DNA of 64,000 nt from Methylibium petroleiphilum PM1 (GCF_000015725.1 NC_008826.1:496001-560000); one strand, 5' to 3'. Counted from the first letter of the stretch, positions 17,128 to 26,855 are shown. Notes: generated from the letters alone by a model not told the origin. A program made the numbers and translations.

Positions 17128-18450
17128 TCAGGAGGCGCAGTCGTCGGCGACTCTGCGTGTCAGCTGCTTGTCGGCGGCGTAGCGCTTCGTCGCGACCTCG
17201 AGCAGCGGATCCAGGATTGCGGGGTCGGCCCGTAGCCAGTCGGAGCTCACCTCCCAGGTCGTGCCGTTCCACGTGTAGGCACGCGCCGCTGACGGACCCA
17301 TGTGGTCCTTGCAGCTTGTTGCCGTCGGCCGCATGACGTCGGCAATGCCGAGCTCCTCGAGCCGCTTCTGGTCTATCTGAAGGTTCTCGTAACCCCAGCG
17401 CGCCTGCGCCGGCGTCATCACCTGGCCGATGCCGAACTTCTGCTGGGCGCGGCGCACGCCTTCCACGGCGAACATCGCGTTCATCAGGCCGCGCATGTAC
17501 AGCGCAGAGCCGACCTCTTCCTTCGGGCCCGAGCCCTCGCCCTTGGCATGGAGCTTGTCCACAACCTTCTTCGCGATCTTCGAATCCAAGGCGGGTCCTG
17601 GCAGGATGAGCACTGCGCTGTAGCCCTCGGCACCTGCCACGCCCTTGACGTCGGAGTCGGAGCCGGACGGCCACACGCCCACCACGCGGTTCCTCGGGAA
17701 CCCGGTGGCCTGTGCCTCCTTCAGCGCCGTGCTGTTCATGACGCCCCAGCCCCACAGCAGCACGAAGTCGGGCCGGCTCTTACGGATCTGCAGCCAGGCG
17801 GACTTCTGCTCGACCCCGGGGTGCGGCACGGGAATGGTGACCAGTTCGAAGCCGTGCTTCTTCGCCCGCGCGGTGAGCACCGGGATGGCTTCCTTTCCGT
17901 AAGGGCTATCGTGGTAGAGCAGCGTGATCTTCTTGCCCGCCAGCTTGTCGAGGCCGCCCGCCTTCTGCGCCACGTACTGAACCTGCGTGTCGGCCGAGGC
18001 CCAGTGGGTGCCGGCGATCGGGAAGCTCCACTTGAAGACTTCTCCGTCGGCGCTTTCGCTGATGCCGTAGCCGGGCGTGAGGATCGGGATCTTGTCGGCG
18101 GCGCCGCGCTCGGTGAGCGCGAAGGTGATGCCGGTCGACATGGTCTGTAAGACAGTGGCGCCGCCGTTCTTCCCCTTCATGCGCTCGTAGCATTCGACGC
18201 CGCGGTCGGTGGCGTAACCCGTCTCGCACTCCTCCCAGAGCACGCGCACGCCGTTGATGCCGCCCTCCAGGTTGACCAGCTTGAAGTAGTCGACGAAGCC
18301 GTTGGCCCACGGCGTTCCGCTGGGCGCATAGGGCCCGGTGCGGAAGGTGAGCAAGGGGAAGTATTGCGACTTGTCTGCCGCGAAGCTCGGCCCGGCAGCG
18401 GCCGAGATCGTCAATGCCGCGGCGGCGATGAACGCGCGTGTTTTCGTCAT
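17128..18450 (-). CDS. HAAT-family ABC transporter substrate-binding protein
   Basis: A 440-residue periplasmic binding protein (type I fold, LivJ/AmiC-like) with a cleavable Sec signal, MTKTRAFIAAAALTISAAAG and cleavage near SFAAD. The mature part begins with FPLLTFRTGPYAPSGTPWANG and continues with the family pattern GGINGVRVLWEECETGY. It would capture the substrate for the LivH/M/F/G-like translocator. An RBS-like GGAGACAAC precedes the ATG. The operon order is livG-livH-livM-SBP-livF-CoA ligase. Confidence 0.92.
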   Translation of the reverse strand: MTKTRAFIAAAALTISAAAGPSFAADKSQYFPLLTFRTGPYAPSGTPWANGFVDYFKLVNLEGGINGVRVLWEECETGYATDRGVECYERMKGKNGGATVLQTMSTGITFALTERGAADKIPILTPGYGISESADGEVFKWSFPIAGTHWASADTQVQYVAQKAGGLDKLAGKKITLLYHDSPYGKEAIPVLTARAKKHGFELVTIPVPHPGVEQKSAWLQIRKSRPDFVLLWGWGVMNSTALKEAQATGFPRNRVVGVWPSGSDSDVKGVAGAEGYSAVLILPGPALDSKIAKKVVDKLHAKGEGSGPKEEVGSALYMRGLMNAMFAVEGVRRAQQKFGIGQVMTPAQARWGYENLQIDQKRLEELGIADVMRPTATSCKDHMGPSAARAYTWNGTTWEVSSDWLRADPAILDPLLEVATKRYAADKQLTRRVADDCAS

Positions 18451-18515
18451 GTTGTCTCCAGTCGTGTTCGATGGGTTCGGCCGTACTTGCTCACGCAGCC
18501 CCTGGCTGCGCTGCT

Positions 18516-19592
18516 TCAGTGAGGAAACGGCCAGATCCTCAGCTTCTGCTTTCCGAGCGACCACAGCCGGCTCAGGCCGTGCGGCTCGACGATCAGGAAC
18601 CAGACGATCAGCGCGCCGAAGATCATCGTCTCGGCGTGCGATACGGCCGTGGTGGAGATCACGACGCCGACGAGATTGCCGATGCCCGGCAGCGCCTGGT
18701 TGAGGAAGATCGGCAGCAGCACGATGAACGCGGCACCGAAGAAGCTGCCCATCACGGAGCTCAGGCCGCCGATGATCACCATGAACAGCAGCTGGAACGA
18801 GCGGTCGATCGAGAACGCCGCCGGCTCCCACGCGCCCAGGTGGACGAAGCCCCAGAGCGCGCCGGCCACGCCGACAATGAAGCTGCTCACCGCGAACGCC
18901 GTGAGCTTGGCGTAGACCGGGCGGATGCCGATCACCGCCGCGGCCACGTCCATGTCGCGGATCGCCATCCACTCGCGGCCTATTGCGCTGCGCACCAGGT
19001 TCTTGGCCACCAGCGCGAACACGATCACGAAGGCGAGGCACAGCAGGTACTTCTGCGCGGGTGTCTCGATCCGCAGCCCGAACATGCTCAGGCCGGCCAC
19101 GCTCACCGAGCCCGAGGGCGAGTCGTTGGTGAACCACTTGATGCGCAGGAAGGACCAGTCGATGAAGAACTGTGCCGCCAGCGTGGCCACCGCGAGGTAC
19201 AGCCCCCTGATGCGCAAGCTGGGAATGCCGAACAGCACGCCCACCAAGGTGGCACACCCACCGCCGAGCAGCAGCGAGGCCAGCAGCGGCATGCCCTGGA
19301 TGCGCACCTGGAAGTTGTAGGCCGCTTAGGCGCCCACCGCCATGAACGCGCCGGTGCCCAGCGAGATCTGACCGCAGTAGCCGACGAGGATGTTGAGGCC
19401 GAGCGCGGCCAGCGACAGGATCAGGAACGGGATGAGGATCGCGCGGAACAGGTACTCGCTGGCCGTCCACGGCACGAGCACTGCCGCACCGAGCAGCAAC
19501 ATCGCCATCACCCAGCGATCCTGCAGGATCGGGAAGATCTGCTGGTCAGCGCGATAGGTGGTCTTGAGCTGGCCGTTCTCGCGATAGAGCAT
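18516..19592 (-). pseudogene. livM: LivM-like permease gene with an in-frame TAA stop
   Basis: The gene starts at ATG 19592 (MLYRENGQLKTTYRADQQ) and reads in one frame to 18516. Codon 89 is TAA (19328-19326), inside GAFMAVGA*AAYNFQVRIQGM, where a tyrosine would be expected. Downstream, still in frame, the protein is normal: several membrane segments, GREWMAIRDMDVAAAVIGI (the EAA-like loop) and GALWGFVHLGAWEPAAFS. A single base change (TAC or TAT to TAA) explains the break. A GTG at 19307 could restart a 263-residue protein lacking the first membrane segments. A sequencing error is also possible. Confidence 0.82.
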
Positions 19593-19611
19593 GTGGTGTC
19601 TCCTTGTGTGC

Positions 19612-20544
19612 TCAGACGCGGTCGATGACCTTCTCGCCGAACAGCCCTTGCGGCCGCAGGAGAAGGAAGACGAGCGCCAGCGCATAGGCGAACCAGATCT
19701 CGATGCCGCCACCGAGCGCCGGGCCGAGGTAGACCTCGGAAAGCTTTTCGCCCATGCCGATGATCAAGCCGCCGACGATGGCACCCGGCACCGACGTGAG
19801 GCCTCCGAGGATCACCACCGGCAAGGCCTTCAGCGCCACCAGCGACAGCGAGAACTGCACGCCCAGCTTGCTGCCCCAGATGACGCCGGCCACCAGCGCG
19901 ACGAAGCCCGCCACGCTCCAGACGATCACCCAGATGCGGTCGAGCGGGATGCCGATCGACTGCGTGGCCTGATGGTCGTCGGCCACCGCGCGCAGCGCGC
20001 GGCCGGTGGAGGTCTTCTGGAAGAACAGCGCCAGCAGCGCGACCAGCGCGGTGGCGATCGCGGCAGCGTACAAGTCCTCCTTACTGATCAGCAATCCGCC
20101 CTGCAGGGTGCTCTCCAGCACCGTCAGCGGGTCCTTGGGCAGGCCAACGTCGATGGTGTAGATGTCGCTGCCGAAGAGGCTCTGGCCGAAGCCGTCGAGG
20201 AAGTGCGCGATGCCCAGCGTGGCCATCAGCAAGGTCACGCCCTCCTGGTTGACCAGCTGGCGCAGGCACAGCCTCTCGACCGCCCTGGCCACGGCGACCA
20301 TCACGGCGATCGCCGCCGCGAAGGCGAGCACGTTGGCCACCAGCCGACTGTGGATGCCCAGCAGCGACGGGATCCACTCGGCGAAGCGCGCCATCGCGAG
20401 CGCCGCGAACAACACCATCGCGCCTTGCGCGAAGTTGAAGACGCCGGAGGCCTTGAAGATCAGCACGAAGCCGAGCGCGACCAGCGAATACAGCATGCCC
20501 GACATCAGGCCGCCGATGAGAGTCTCGAGTAGGAAGCCCATCAT
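19612..20544 (-). CDS. livH: Branched-chain amino-acid-type ABC transporter permease (LivH-like)
   Basis: A 310-residue hydrophobic inner-membrane protein. GLMSGMLYSLVALGFVLIFKASGVFNFAQGAMV is the typical LivH N-terminus. ALRAVADDHQATQSIGIPLDRI is the cytoplasmic loop that contacts the ATPase, and GLTSVPGAIVGGLIIGMGE is the conserved late segment. It is complete. It lies 19 bases upstream of the livM start and 8 bases after the livG stop, so it is in the same operon. It should pair with LivM, which is interrupted here. Confidence 0.93.
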   Translation of the reverse strand: MMGFLLETLIGGLMSGMLYSLVALGFVLIFKASGVFNFAQGAMVLFAALAMARFAEWIPSLLGIHSRLVANVLAFAAAIAVMVAVARAVERLCLRQLVNQEGVTLLMATLGIAHFLDGFGQSLFGSDIYTIDVGLPKDPLTVLESTLQGGLLISKEDLYAAAIATALVALLALFFQKTSTGRALRAVADDHQATQSIGIPLDRIWVIVWSVAGFVALVAGVIWGSKLGVQFSLSLVALKALPVVILGGLTSVPGAIVGGLIIGMGEKLSEVYLGPALGGGIEIWFAYALALVFLLLRPQGLFGEKVIDRV

Positions 20545-20552
20545 CGTGTTCC

Positions 20553-21295
20553 TCAGTCGGTCGTGCCGAGGTAGGCCTTGATGACCTCGGCGTTGCCGCG
20601 TACCGCGTCGGGCGTGCCATCGCCGATCTTCTTGCCGTAGTCGAGCACCACGACGCGGTCGCAGATGTCCATCACGACGCCCATGTCGTGCTCGATCAGC
20701 ACGATGGTGGTGCCGAACTCGTCATTCACGTCGAGAATGAAGCGGCACATGTCCTGCTTCTCTTCGACGTTCATGCCGGCCATCGGTTCGTCGAGCAACA
20801 GCAGCGTCGGCTCCATCGCGAGCGCTCGGCCGAGATCGACGCGCTTCTGCAGCCCGTACGGCAGGCGCCCGACCGGTGTCTTGCGCCAGACCTGGATCTC
20901 CAGGAAATCGATGATTCGCTCGACGACCTCGCGGTGCGCGATCTCTTCCCTCTCGGCTGGCCCCCAGCGCAGCGCCTGCAGGAACAGGTTGCTCTTCATG
21001 CGCAGATTGCGGCCCGTCATGATGTTGTCGAGCACGCTCATGCCCTTGAAGAGCGCAAGGTTCTGGAACGTGCGTGCGACGCCCATCTCGGCGACCTGGC
21101 GCGAGCTCATGTGCCTGAAGGTCTTGCCGCGAAAGGCGATCGAGCCTGCCTGCGGCTGGTAGACGCCGTTGATGCAGTTCAGCATCGAACTCTTGCCCGC
21201 GCCGTTCGGGCCGATGATGGCTCGGATCTCGTGCTCGCACACGTCGCAGCGCCGCCGACGTGCCGCAGCAGCTCGAGGCCTATGTCGTCGATCTC
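20553..21295 (-). pseudogene. livG: LivG-like ABC ATPase gene, 5' end lost at the IS1071-like element
   Basis: From about 21245 downward the protein is a normal LivG: CEHEIRAIIGPNGAGKSSML (Walker A), ARTFQNLALFKGMSV (Q-loop), LPYGLQKRVDLGRALAME (signature), LLLLDEPMAGMN (Walker B) and LIEHDMGVVMDI. The preceding 20 or so residues needed before Walker A are missing in this frame. A sequence resembling a LivG start (EIDDIGLEL) lies in another frame up to the transposon end at 21296. The gene is therefore truncated and probably shifted. An ATG inside the transposon repeat (21320) could start a hybrid protein. Function is doubtful, and it is the first gene of the transport operon. Confidence 0.8.
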
Positions 21296-21364
21296 GGGGT
21301 CCCCTTGTTTTCGGTGCCAAAAGTGACGGTACGCCTCTGCCCGTAGAGCCAGCATTGGCGCGGG
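21296..21364 (+). repeat. Terminal inverted repeat of the IS1071-like element, left
   Basis: Matches the reverse complement of 25771-25839 over about 69 bases with two differences near base 40 (CT against TC). It then diverges sharply. Confidence 0.92.
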
Positions 21365-24303
21365 GTTCGCTTTCAGACCGCGCGCAAGTGCTTGTCAGGC
21401 AATGAGTTCCTGTTGGTCCTCCGATCGGCCGCTGAAGGCCTGTTTGTGGGGTCGATCTCAGCCAGCAGCACCTGTTTTCACTGCAGTTTGTGACGGCAGG
21501 ATCTGGCCCGCGTAGCGCTCCAGCGGGAAGCGGAAGACTCCCCGCAGGTTGATGCCTTCAAGGCGCGTGGGCGCAATGCGCCCGGTCAGCTCGGCCGGCA
21601 CGATCTGCCGCCTATTGGCCCACCGGTCCAGCACTACCTGCATCTGCGCCGTGTTCCATGCCATCACGATGTTGGCCAGCAGGCTCAGCGCATCGGCCAC
21701 CGCTTGCATTTCGTCGGCTCTCCGTGCCTGCGCTGGCCCCACACGGCCGGTGTAGATCGCCCGCTTCAGCGCATTGACCGCCTCGCCGCGGTTGAGGACC
21801 CGTCGCAGCTCGCGGCGGAACGCCTCGTTGACGAAGTAGTCGGCCAGGAACGCCGTGCGCAGCAGCTTGCCCAACTGGACGCCGGCGTCGTAGATCGGGT
21901 CGCCTCGGGCGGCCGAGCCGAACCTGGCCAACGCCGTGACCGCGCTGGCGTGGCCCGTGATCACCGAGGCTGCCAGATGCACCAGACTGTCCCAGTGGGT
22001 CTCTATCAGGGCCGTATCGATGGTGGCCTCGCACACGGCAGCGATCTCCTCGGGCACCTTCATGCCGCGCGGCACGAACAGGTGCCGCTGATTGAGCTCC
22101 CTGAGCCTGGGACACAGATCGAAGCCCAGCAGCCGAGCCAGGCCCATGGCGAAGTCGGTGTAGCCGTGCGTGTCCACAGCCAGTTGCGTGGTCTCGACCT
22201 TCTCCTGCCGCACCACGCCCTCGATGGCCGCGCCAGCCTGACGCTCGTTGAGCACGATGGGCTGGGCATGGAAGATCCCCCAGCGGTCCTTGACGTGGCT
22301 GTAGATGCCGATCGAGGCCGTCTGCCGCCTGGGGTCCTGCCGTGCCTGCCAGACCCGGCGGCTGGTCTCCAGGCTCATCATGTCTGACGAAGCCAGATCC
22401 GCTCGGCCCCAGGTGGCGGCGATCGGTTGGCGTTGCATGTGCTCCAGCACCGCCTGGCAGGCCAGCGCCAGGCGCCGCTCGTCACCGGCCCAGCGCATAG
22501 CCTGGCGAATACTGGTGGCCGACAGCTGCGGGATCATCCGTGCGCACTCGGCCGCAGTCAGGCTGGTGCCGTGGGCCAGGATGCCGGCGTAGACCATCAG
22601 CAGTTCCTGGCCAGATCGCGGCTCGCGTGCGAGCATGATCCAGCTGAAGCGCACCTGGGCGTCCACCGCCAGGATGACCTCGGGCAGTTGCACTTCGCCG
22701 ATGCGCTGATCGAGCCGGCTGCGCAGCCTGCTGACTTCGGGGTCCTCATCGTCGGCCGCCAGCGGAGCCAAGTGCAGTTCGTCGTCGACACGCAGCGCGC
22801 CGGTGCGTACCGCCGTGGCCACGGCGTCGACGCCGGCGCGCACGCGCTCCAGCAGCGGCGCGAGGTAGTTCGCTGCCTTGGCCGGCATCTGTAGCCTGGC
22901 GTAGTGGCGCCGGGCCTCAACCTCCCAGCGCTCGTCCGGGATGAACAGCCGCTCGCGGCCTCGGAAGCTCAGCGAGTGTTCGATCCAGATCGAGCCATTG
23001 CGCAATCCCCGGCGCAGCGCGAACAGGGTGGCCACTTCCAGTGCCCGGAACGCCCGCTCCCGGTCGGTGTCAGCGATGTCCTGGCGCCACGCTGCCCCCA
23101 GCCGTGCAGCGGTGACATCGACAGGCAAGGTCTTGTCGCCGGCTGCGTACTGCGCGCGCAGGATGTCCAGCGCCTGCAGCGCCGGGTGCTCACCCGTGGC
23201 CGTCCACGACAGGCTCCCAGCGGCCACCAGCAGCGAGCGCACCGGGGCGATGGCGGCGATCAACTGCCGACGGATGCCCGAGGCCCGGCTCGGTGTTCTC
23301 TGCGCGCGCCGGGCTGCGACCAGTTCGAGCAGGCGCGTGCGCAGTTCGGCCGTGCCGGCTTCGTCCCGGGCCAGCTCGGCCAACTCCTGCAGCAGCAACT
23401 GGTACTGCCGCGACCAGTCGATGGGGGCAACCGCATCGTCGGCACATTGGCGCCAGAGATCGGCGACGCGGCGCTGGAACATGAGGATGAACTGGTCGGT
23501 GGCCGTCAGCAAGCAGTAGCGCAGGAAGCAGGCCGTCTCGACGGTCCGGGCGGGCTCCTTGACGCGGGCGTTGACCGACGGCGCTCGCGAGGCCATGCGT
23601 CGCGCGTAGCGGCGCACCAGCACGTTGTTGATCTCGGCCAGCGCGCGGTCGACGCCGAGCTCCTTCAGGCAAGTGATTCGCTCCAGAACCTCTGCTATCT
23701 GCCGCGTGGAATGCTTGGCCGGCGCGCTCCACAACCAGGACTGGCAGGGTTGTCCATCAGGACGCGGGGCATCCAGCACCGCGCTCCAGCGCTTGAGGGT
23801 CGAGACGGGAACCGACTGCCGAACCGCCTCGGCCGTCGTGCGCTCGAGCTCGCTCAGGGCGGCCGCCACCAGGCCGCGGATGTCGCGCTCGCGCAAGACC
23901 AGCAACCTGTGGCTGTACAGCCATTGCCGGGCGTGGACGATCAGACGTTCTCGGTCGGCGCACTGCGCGACTTCATCGCGCAGCACACGCACGAGCGCAC
24001 GACGCTGGTGCTCAGTCATCCAGCCAAATCCCAGGGACTCGCAGGCCAGCTGTTGGTGATCGAACAGGGTGCGGCCCCGTGCATACAGCGCCCGCACGGA
24101 CGCCAGATCGGGAGTCTCGATGCCGAGTTCGCGGCCCAGGTGGGCCAGCAGGACGCTCGGCACGACGCGCACGCTGTTCAGCGGCCGGCCGGTCATGCGC
24201 ACGAAGCCGATGTGCAGCGCCAGGCCCAGCCGCAGACCGTCGCCGCGGCGTCGCGCGATCAGCTTGACCTTGCCCCTGAATCCCGTAGCTCTTAGCATCC
24301 TTG

Positions 24304-25179
24304 TTACGCGGCCTTGTTGAGCTGTGCCGCGACCCAGCGCTCTTCATACTGCCTGGGGCTGAGGTAGCCCAGCGAGGAATGTAGCCGGCGGTGGTTGTAG
24401 AAGGCCATCCAGTCGATGACCTCGTCCATAGCCTGCCTCCTGGTGGCGAACTTACGCCCATGCAGTCTGCCGACCTTCAGGCGCCCCCACAGGCTCTCGG
24501 TCGGCGCGTTGTCCCAGCAGTCGCCCTTGCGGCTCATCGACGAGCGCATCCCGTACCCGGTCAGCGCCTTCTGGAACTCGTCGCTGCAGTATTGGCTGCC
24601 GCGGTCCGTGTGCACGATCAGCCCCGGCGGTGGCCGACGCCGGAACCACGCCATGCGCAGCGCGTCCGTCACCAGGCTGGCGCGCATGTGGGGCTGCATG
24701 CTCCAGCCCACGATCATCCGACTGTGCAAGTCGATGAAGGCCGCCAGGTACAGCCAGCCTTCGTCGGTAGCGATGTAGGTGATGTCGCTCGTCCACTTCG
24801 CGTTGGGGCCGTCGGCCGCGAAGTCCCGCTGAAGCAGGTCTGGCGCGATCGGCAGGTTGTGCTTGCTGTCGGTGGTGACGACGAACTTGCGGCGGCCCCG
24901 AGCCTTGATGCCGTGCTGCTGCATCAGGCGTCGAACCCGTTCCTTGCCGACGCGGTGGCCCCGGGCGCACAGCTCCTTAGTCATCCGCGGCCATCCGTAC
25001 TCCTGACGGACCTCGGCGTGAATGGCACGCACGTGCGCCAGCAAGGCCTCGTCGCTCAGACGCCCCGAGCCCGGCCGGCTCGGCTGGCGTCGATACTGGC
25101 GGCGTTGGTGCTCGAAGTACCCGCTGACGCTCACGCCCAGCACCTCGCAGCTCAGGCTCACCGGCCAGCTCTCCTTCAT
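24304..25179 (-). CDS. IS3-family OrfB transposase (copy 2)
   Basis: The 291-residue DDE transposase subunit has the same sequence as those of copies 1 and 3, with catalytic residues in WTSDITYIA, VHTDRGSQY and NAPTESLWG. Its start overlaps the orfA stop as ATGA. The intact copy could supply transposition activity to all three elements. Confidence 0.95.
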   Translation of the reverse strand: MKESWPVSLSCEVLGVSVSGYFEHQRRQYRRQPSRPGSGRLSDEALLAHVRAIHAEVRQEYGWPRMTKELCARGHRVGKERVRRLMQQHGIKARGRRKFVVTTDSKHNLPIAPDLLQRDFAADGPNAKWTSDITYIATDEGWLYLAAFIDLHSRMIVGWSMQPHMRASLVTDALRMAWFRRRPPPGLIVHTDRGSQYCSDEFQKALTGYGMRSSMSRKGDCWDNAPTESLWGRLKVGRLHGRKFATRRQAMDEVIDWMAFYNHRRLHSSLGYLSPRQYEERWVAAQLNKAA

Positions 25180-25496
25180 CGTCCGGATCCAGGCGTACTT
25201 TGCAGAACATCCTGCGCAAAGTACGCCGCCGCTTTTTTTGCGATGTCGCGCTCCATCTTCACGCGCGCCAGTTCCGCCCTCAGCCTGGCCAGCTCCATCT
25301 GCTCTGGCGTCACCGGCCGGTCGCCAGCGCCACCAAGCTGCCCCTGCTCACTGGAGCGCACCCAGTTGCTCAGGCTGGCCTTGGGAATGCCCAGCACCTT
25401 CGCCGTCATCCCCACCGACTGGCCTGCCCTGACCAGCCTGACGGCCTCCAGCTTGAACTCCTGCGTGTACTTCCCACGCACTTGCTTGTCATTCAT
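25176..25496 (-). CDS. IS3-family OrfA (copy 2)
   Basis: The 106-residue protein has the same sequence as the OrfA proteins of the other two copies: an N-terminal helix-turn-helix and a C-terminal leucine-zipper-like helix. The A7 run and hairpin near its end are also present, so a -1 frameshift into orfB is possible. Confidence 0.9.
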   Translation of the reverse strand: MNDKQVRGKYTQEFKLEAVRLVRAGQSVGMTAKVLGIPKASLSNWVRSSEQGQLGGAGDRPVTPEQMELARLRAELARVKMERDIAKKAAAYFAQDVLQSTPGSGR

Positions 25497-25770
25497 CTCG
25501 TAGCTCCTGTCTCTGATTCCATCATCAGCCAAGAACTACGTTTTTCGGGGGCAAGGTCAGCTCTCGCTCGGCGGGGCTGAAGCTGAAGAAGGCCTGCAGC
25601 TCAAACTGGCTGAGCTCACGCGGCAGCTCGCGCTGGCCCAGATACGGTGATTGCCAGCCTTGCATGGCCTCGCTCCCAACTCAAGCCTCGGGCCGCCCAC
25701 GATAAGCCCCTGCGCGAGCCAACAGGAAAGTTCATCGAATCAACAACTTACCGAACAGCGCTCGAACGGA

Positions 25771-25839
25771 CCCGCGCCAATGCTGGCTCTACGGGCAGGA
25801 GCGTACCGTCACTTTTGGCACCGAAAACAAGGGGACCCC
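25771..25839 (-). repeat. Terminal inverted repeat of the IS1071-like element, right
   Basis: Mirror partner of 21296-21364. It ends GGGGACCCC at 25839, immediately followed by an ATG (25840) that opens a short frame in the flanking DNA. Confidence 0.92.
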
Positions 25840-26076
25840 ATGACGGGGATTCGGGACCAGCTTGGAGCGCGCCTCTCCGTCGTAGCATTACCTGCTGCGG
25901 TCATCGGAACCGGCAGTGAGCACGAGTGTGTCGTTGGGCGCAGGTATTCGGTTGGTCCTGGAGTCGACCTGGTATTCGCTGGGACGTCTGAGCTGTCACA
26001 CGCCAGAGAACAGGCGCTTGTGTTCGCTGTGTCGATGACTGTCCTGCACGAAACCACAGATCAGCTGGGACGCTGA
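25840..26076 (+). CDS. Short unidentified reading frame adjoining the IS1071-like element
   Basis: Seventy-eight codons open directly at the transposon end: MTGIRDQLGARLSVVALPA, then VVGRRYSVGPGVDLVFAG and ELSHAREQALVFAVS, ending TDQLGR. The composition looks like real protein, perhaps the tail of a gene whose beginning was lost when the transposon arrived. The ATG touches the repeat boundary and there is no upstream ribosome-binding site in native DNA, so expression is doubtful. I do not recognise the family. Confidence 0.35.
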   Translation: MTGIRDQLGARLSVVALPAAVIGTGSEHECVVGRRYSVGPGVDLVFAGTSELSHAREQALVFAVSMTVLHETTDQLGR

Positions 26077-26397
26077 GCGCAGAAGCGAACTTGCAACAGA
26101 AGCTGGCCGCTCGGTGGCGCACGCCGAAAGCTCAGCGCCTCGGCTTTCTGGCGCCGGCGCTCGGCTTCGAGGTGTTCGAGCGCGCCTATCCAAAGGCTAC
26201 CCGGCTCCGCGATGTGAAACGGCAGGTTGACCCATCGAGCCGGTTCACATCGAGCTCTGGAGGAAGTACCTCTAGCTCTTGCCCACGCGGTAGAACTATC
26301 CGAGCTCAACGGCAGCTCAGAACGCCCCCGGCCGATGTCGAGCAGGTCACACCGCCAGGACCGAACATGAGTCCGCGGCCACCCTCGAGCCTTCCAG

Positions 26398-26660
26398 TTG
26401 CACGTCGTTGCGCGTACCGCAGCGAAGGGCGGCATCAAGCGGCCGGAAGTGTTGCGTGCAATCGAGGACTTCCAGGCGCACATGCAGGCTGACCCTGCGC
26501 TAGGCGGCGTGAAGGCACTGCCTGCGTTAGTGCGCTCGGTGAACCGGCTGACTCACAGCGACGATCCTCGCTGGATGCAGATCCCTGACAACGCCAACGA
26601 GGTTGGGGGACTGATGTTCACCTATATGGCATCCAGCCCGATTCCCGGAGCGTTGAAGGA
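26398..26660 (+). pseudogene. Fragment of an RND/MMPL-type transporter gene
   Basis: The translation HVVARTAAKGGIKRPEVLRA, AIEDFQAHMQADPALGGVKA and LPALVRSVNRLTHSDDPRW, followed by GGLMFTYMASSPIPGALKEF, matches the periplasmic loop of RND-superfamily exporters of the MMPL type (pattern AAKGGIKRPEVLRAIDDFQ). No membrane segments precede or follow, and the frame ends in unrelated sequence. It is an internal fragment of a separate transporter, not of the copies at 33.9 and 50.5 kb. Confidence 0.65.
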
Positions 26661-26855
26661 GTTCTCGAACATCTGCCGCAGATCCGCGGTGTGCTCGAAG
26701 GACTCCGCGAAGACATGCGCGACATCAAGGAGCGGATATCGGCCCTCGAGGGTGGCTTCGGCACGCTGGCGGTAGCAATCGCCAGCCAGAGCGCGCGCAT
26801 GGACCGCATCGACTCCCGGCTCGAGCGCCTGGAGCACCCGGACGCAGTGCTATGA
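26661..26855 (+). pseudogene. 3' end of a small coiled-coil hypothetical protein gene
   Basis: An open frame directly abutting the RND fragment reads VLEHLPQIRGVLEGLREDMR, then DIKERISALEGGFGTLAVAI and SARMDRIDSRLERLEHPDAV, and stops at 26855. The heptad pattern of leucine, isoleucine and charged residues is that of small coiled-coil proteins common in plasmid and prophage regions. No start codon belonging to the protein is visible, so the 5' part has been lost at the junction. Confidence 0.45.

Larger units (their letters stand above)
24265..25559 (-). mobile_element. IS3-family insertion sequence, copy 2
   Basis: The same 1295-bp element as at 2285-3579, in the same orientation, with ends starting TGACCTTGCCCC and a 3-bp duplication GCT (24262-24264 and 25560-25562). 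It splits the Tn3-type transposase gene after the codons for AERE. As a nested insertion it is younger than the IS1071-like element. Confidence 0.95.
21458..25665 (-). pseudogene. tnpA: Tn3-family transposase tnpA, split by IS3-family copy 2
   Basis: The N-terminus lies right of the IS (ATG at 25665, MQGWQSPYLGQRELPREL to FSPAERE). The rest lies left of it, resuming at LIARRRGDGLRLGLALHIGF. Removing 24265-25559 and one GCT copy restores a continuous frame of roughly 970 residues, the normal Tn3 transposase length. The catalytic part includes AVDAQVRFSWIMLAREPRS, ATWGRADLASSDMMSLET and VDTHGYTDFAMGLARLLGF, and the end reads NLRGVFRFPLERYAGQILP. The element cannot make its own full transposase in this state. 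Confidence 0.93.
21296..25839 (-). mobile_element. IS1071-like Tn3-family element carrying only tnpA, interrupted by IS3-family copy 2
   Basis: Bounded by near-identical inverted repeats of about 69 bp that start GGGGTCCCCTTG at each end. Between them lie only a Tn3-type transposase gene and the inserted IS3 element; no resolvase, res site or cargo gene is present. Without the insertion the element would be about 3.25 kb. Size, gene content and transposase sequence fit IS1071, a Tn3-family element known to flank catabolic genes in betaproteobacteria. The bases flanking it (ATCTC left, ATGAC right) do not form the 5-bp duplication expected after simple transposition, and livG is truncated at the left end, so a neighbouring deletion or rearrangement is likely. 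Confidence 0.9.

Noticed and set aside
15240-17336. A 698-codon forward open frame
   Set aside because: It is antisense to the CoA ligase and livF genes, whose motifs are unmistakable; its composition is that of a shadow frame.
18438-19628. A 396-codon forward open frame rich in Glu, His, Gln and Arg
   Set aside because: It is the complement of livM, produced by GC-rich hydrophobic codons on the other strand.
22904-24295. A 463-codon forward open frame inside the IS1071-like element
   Set aside because: It is antisense to the Tn3-type transposase and shows no cargo-gene or resolvase features.
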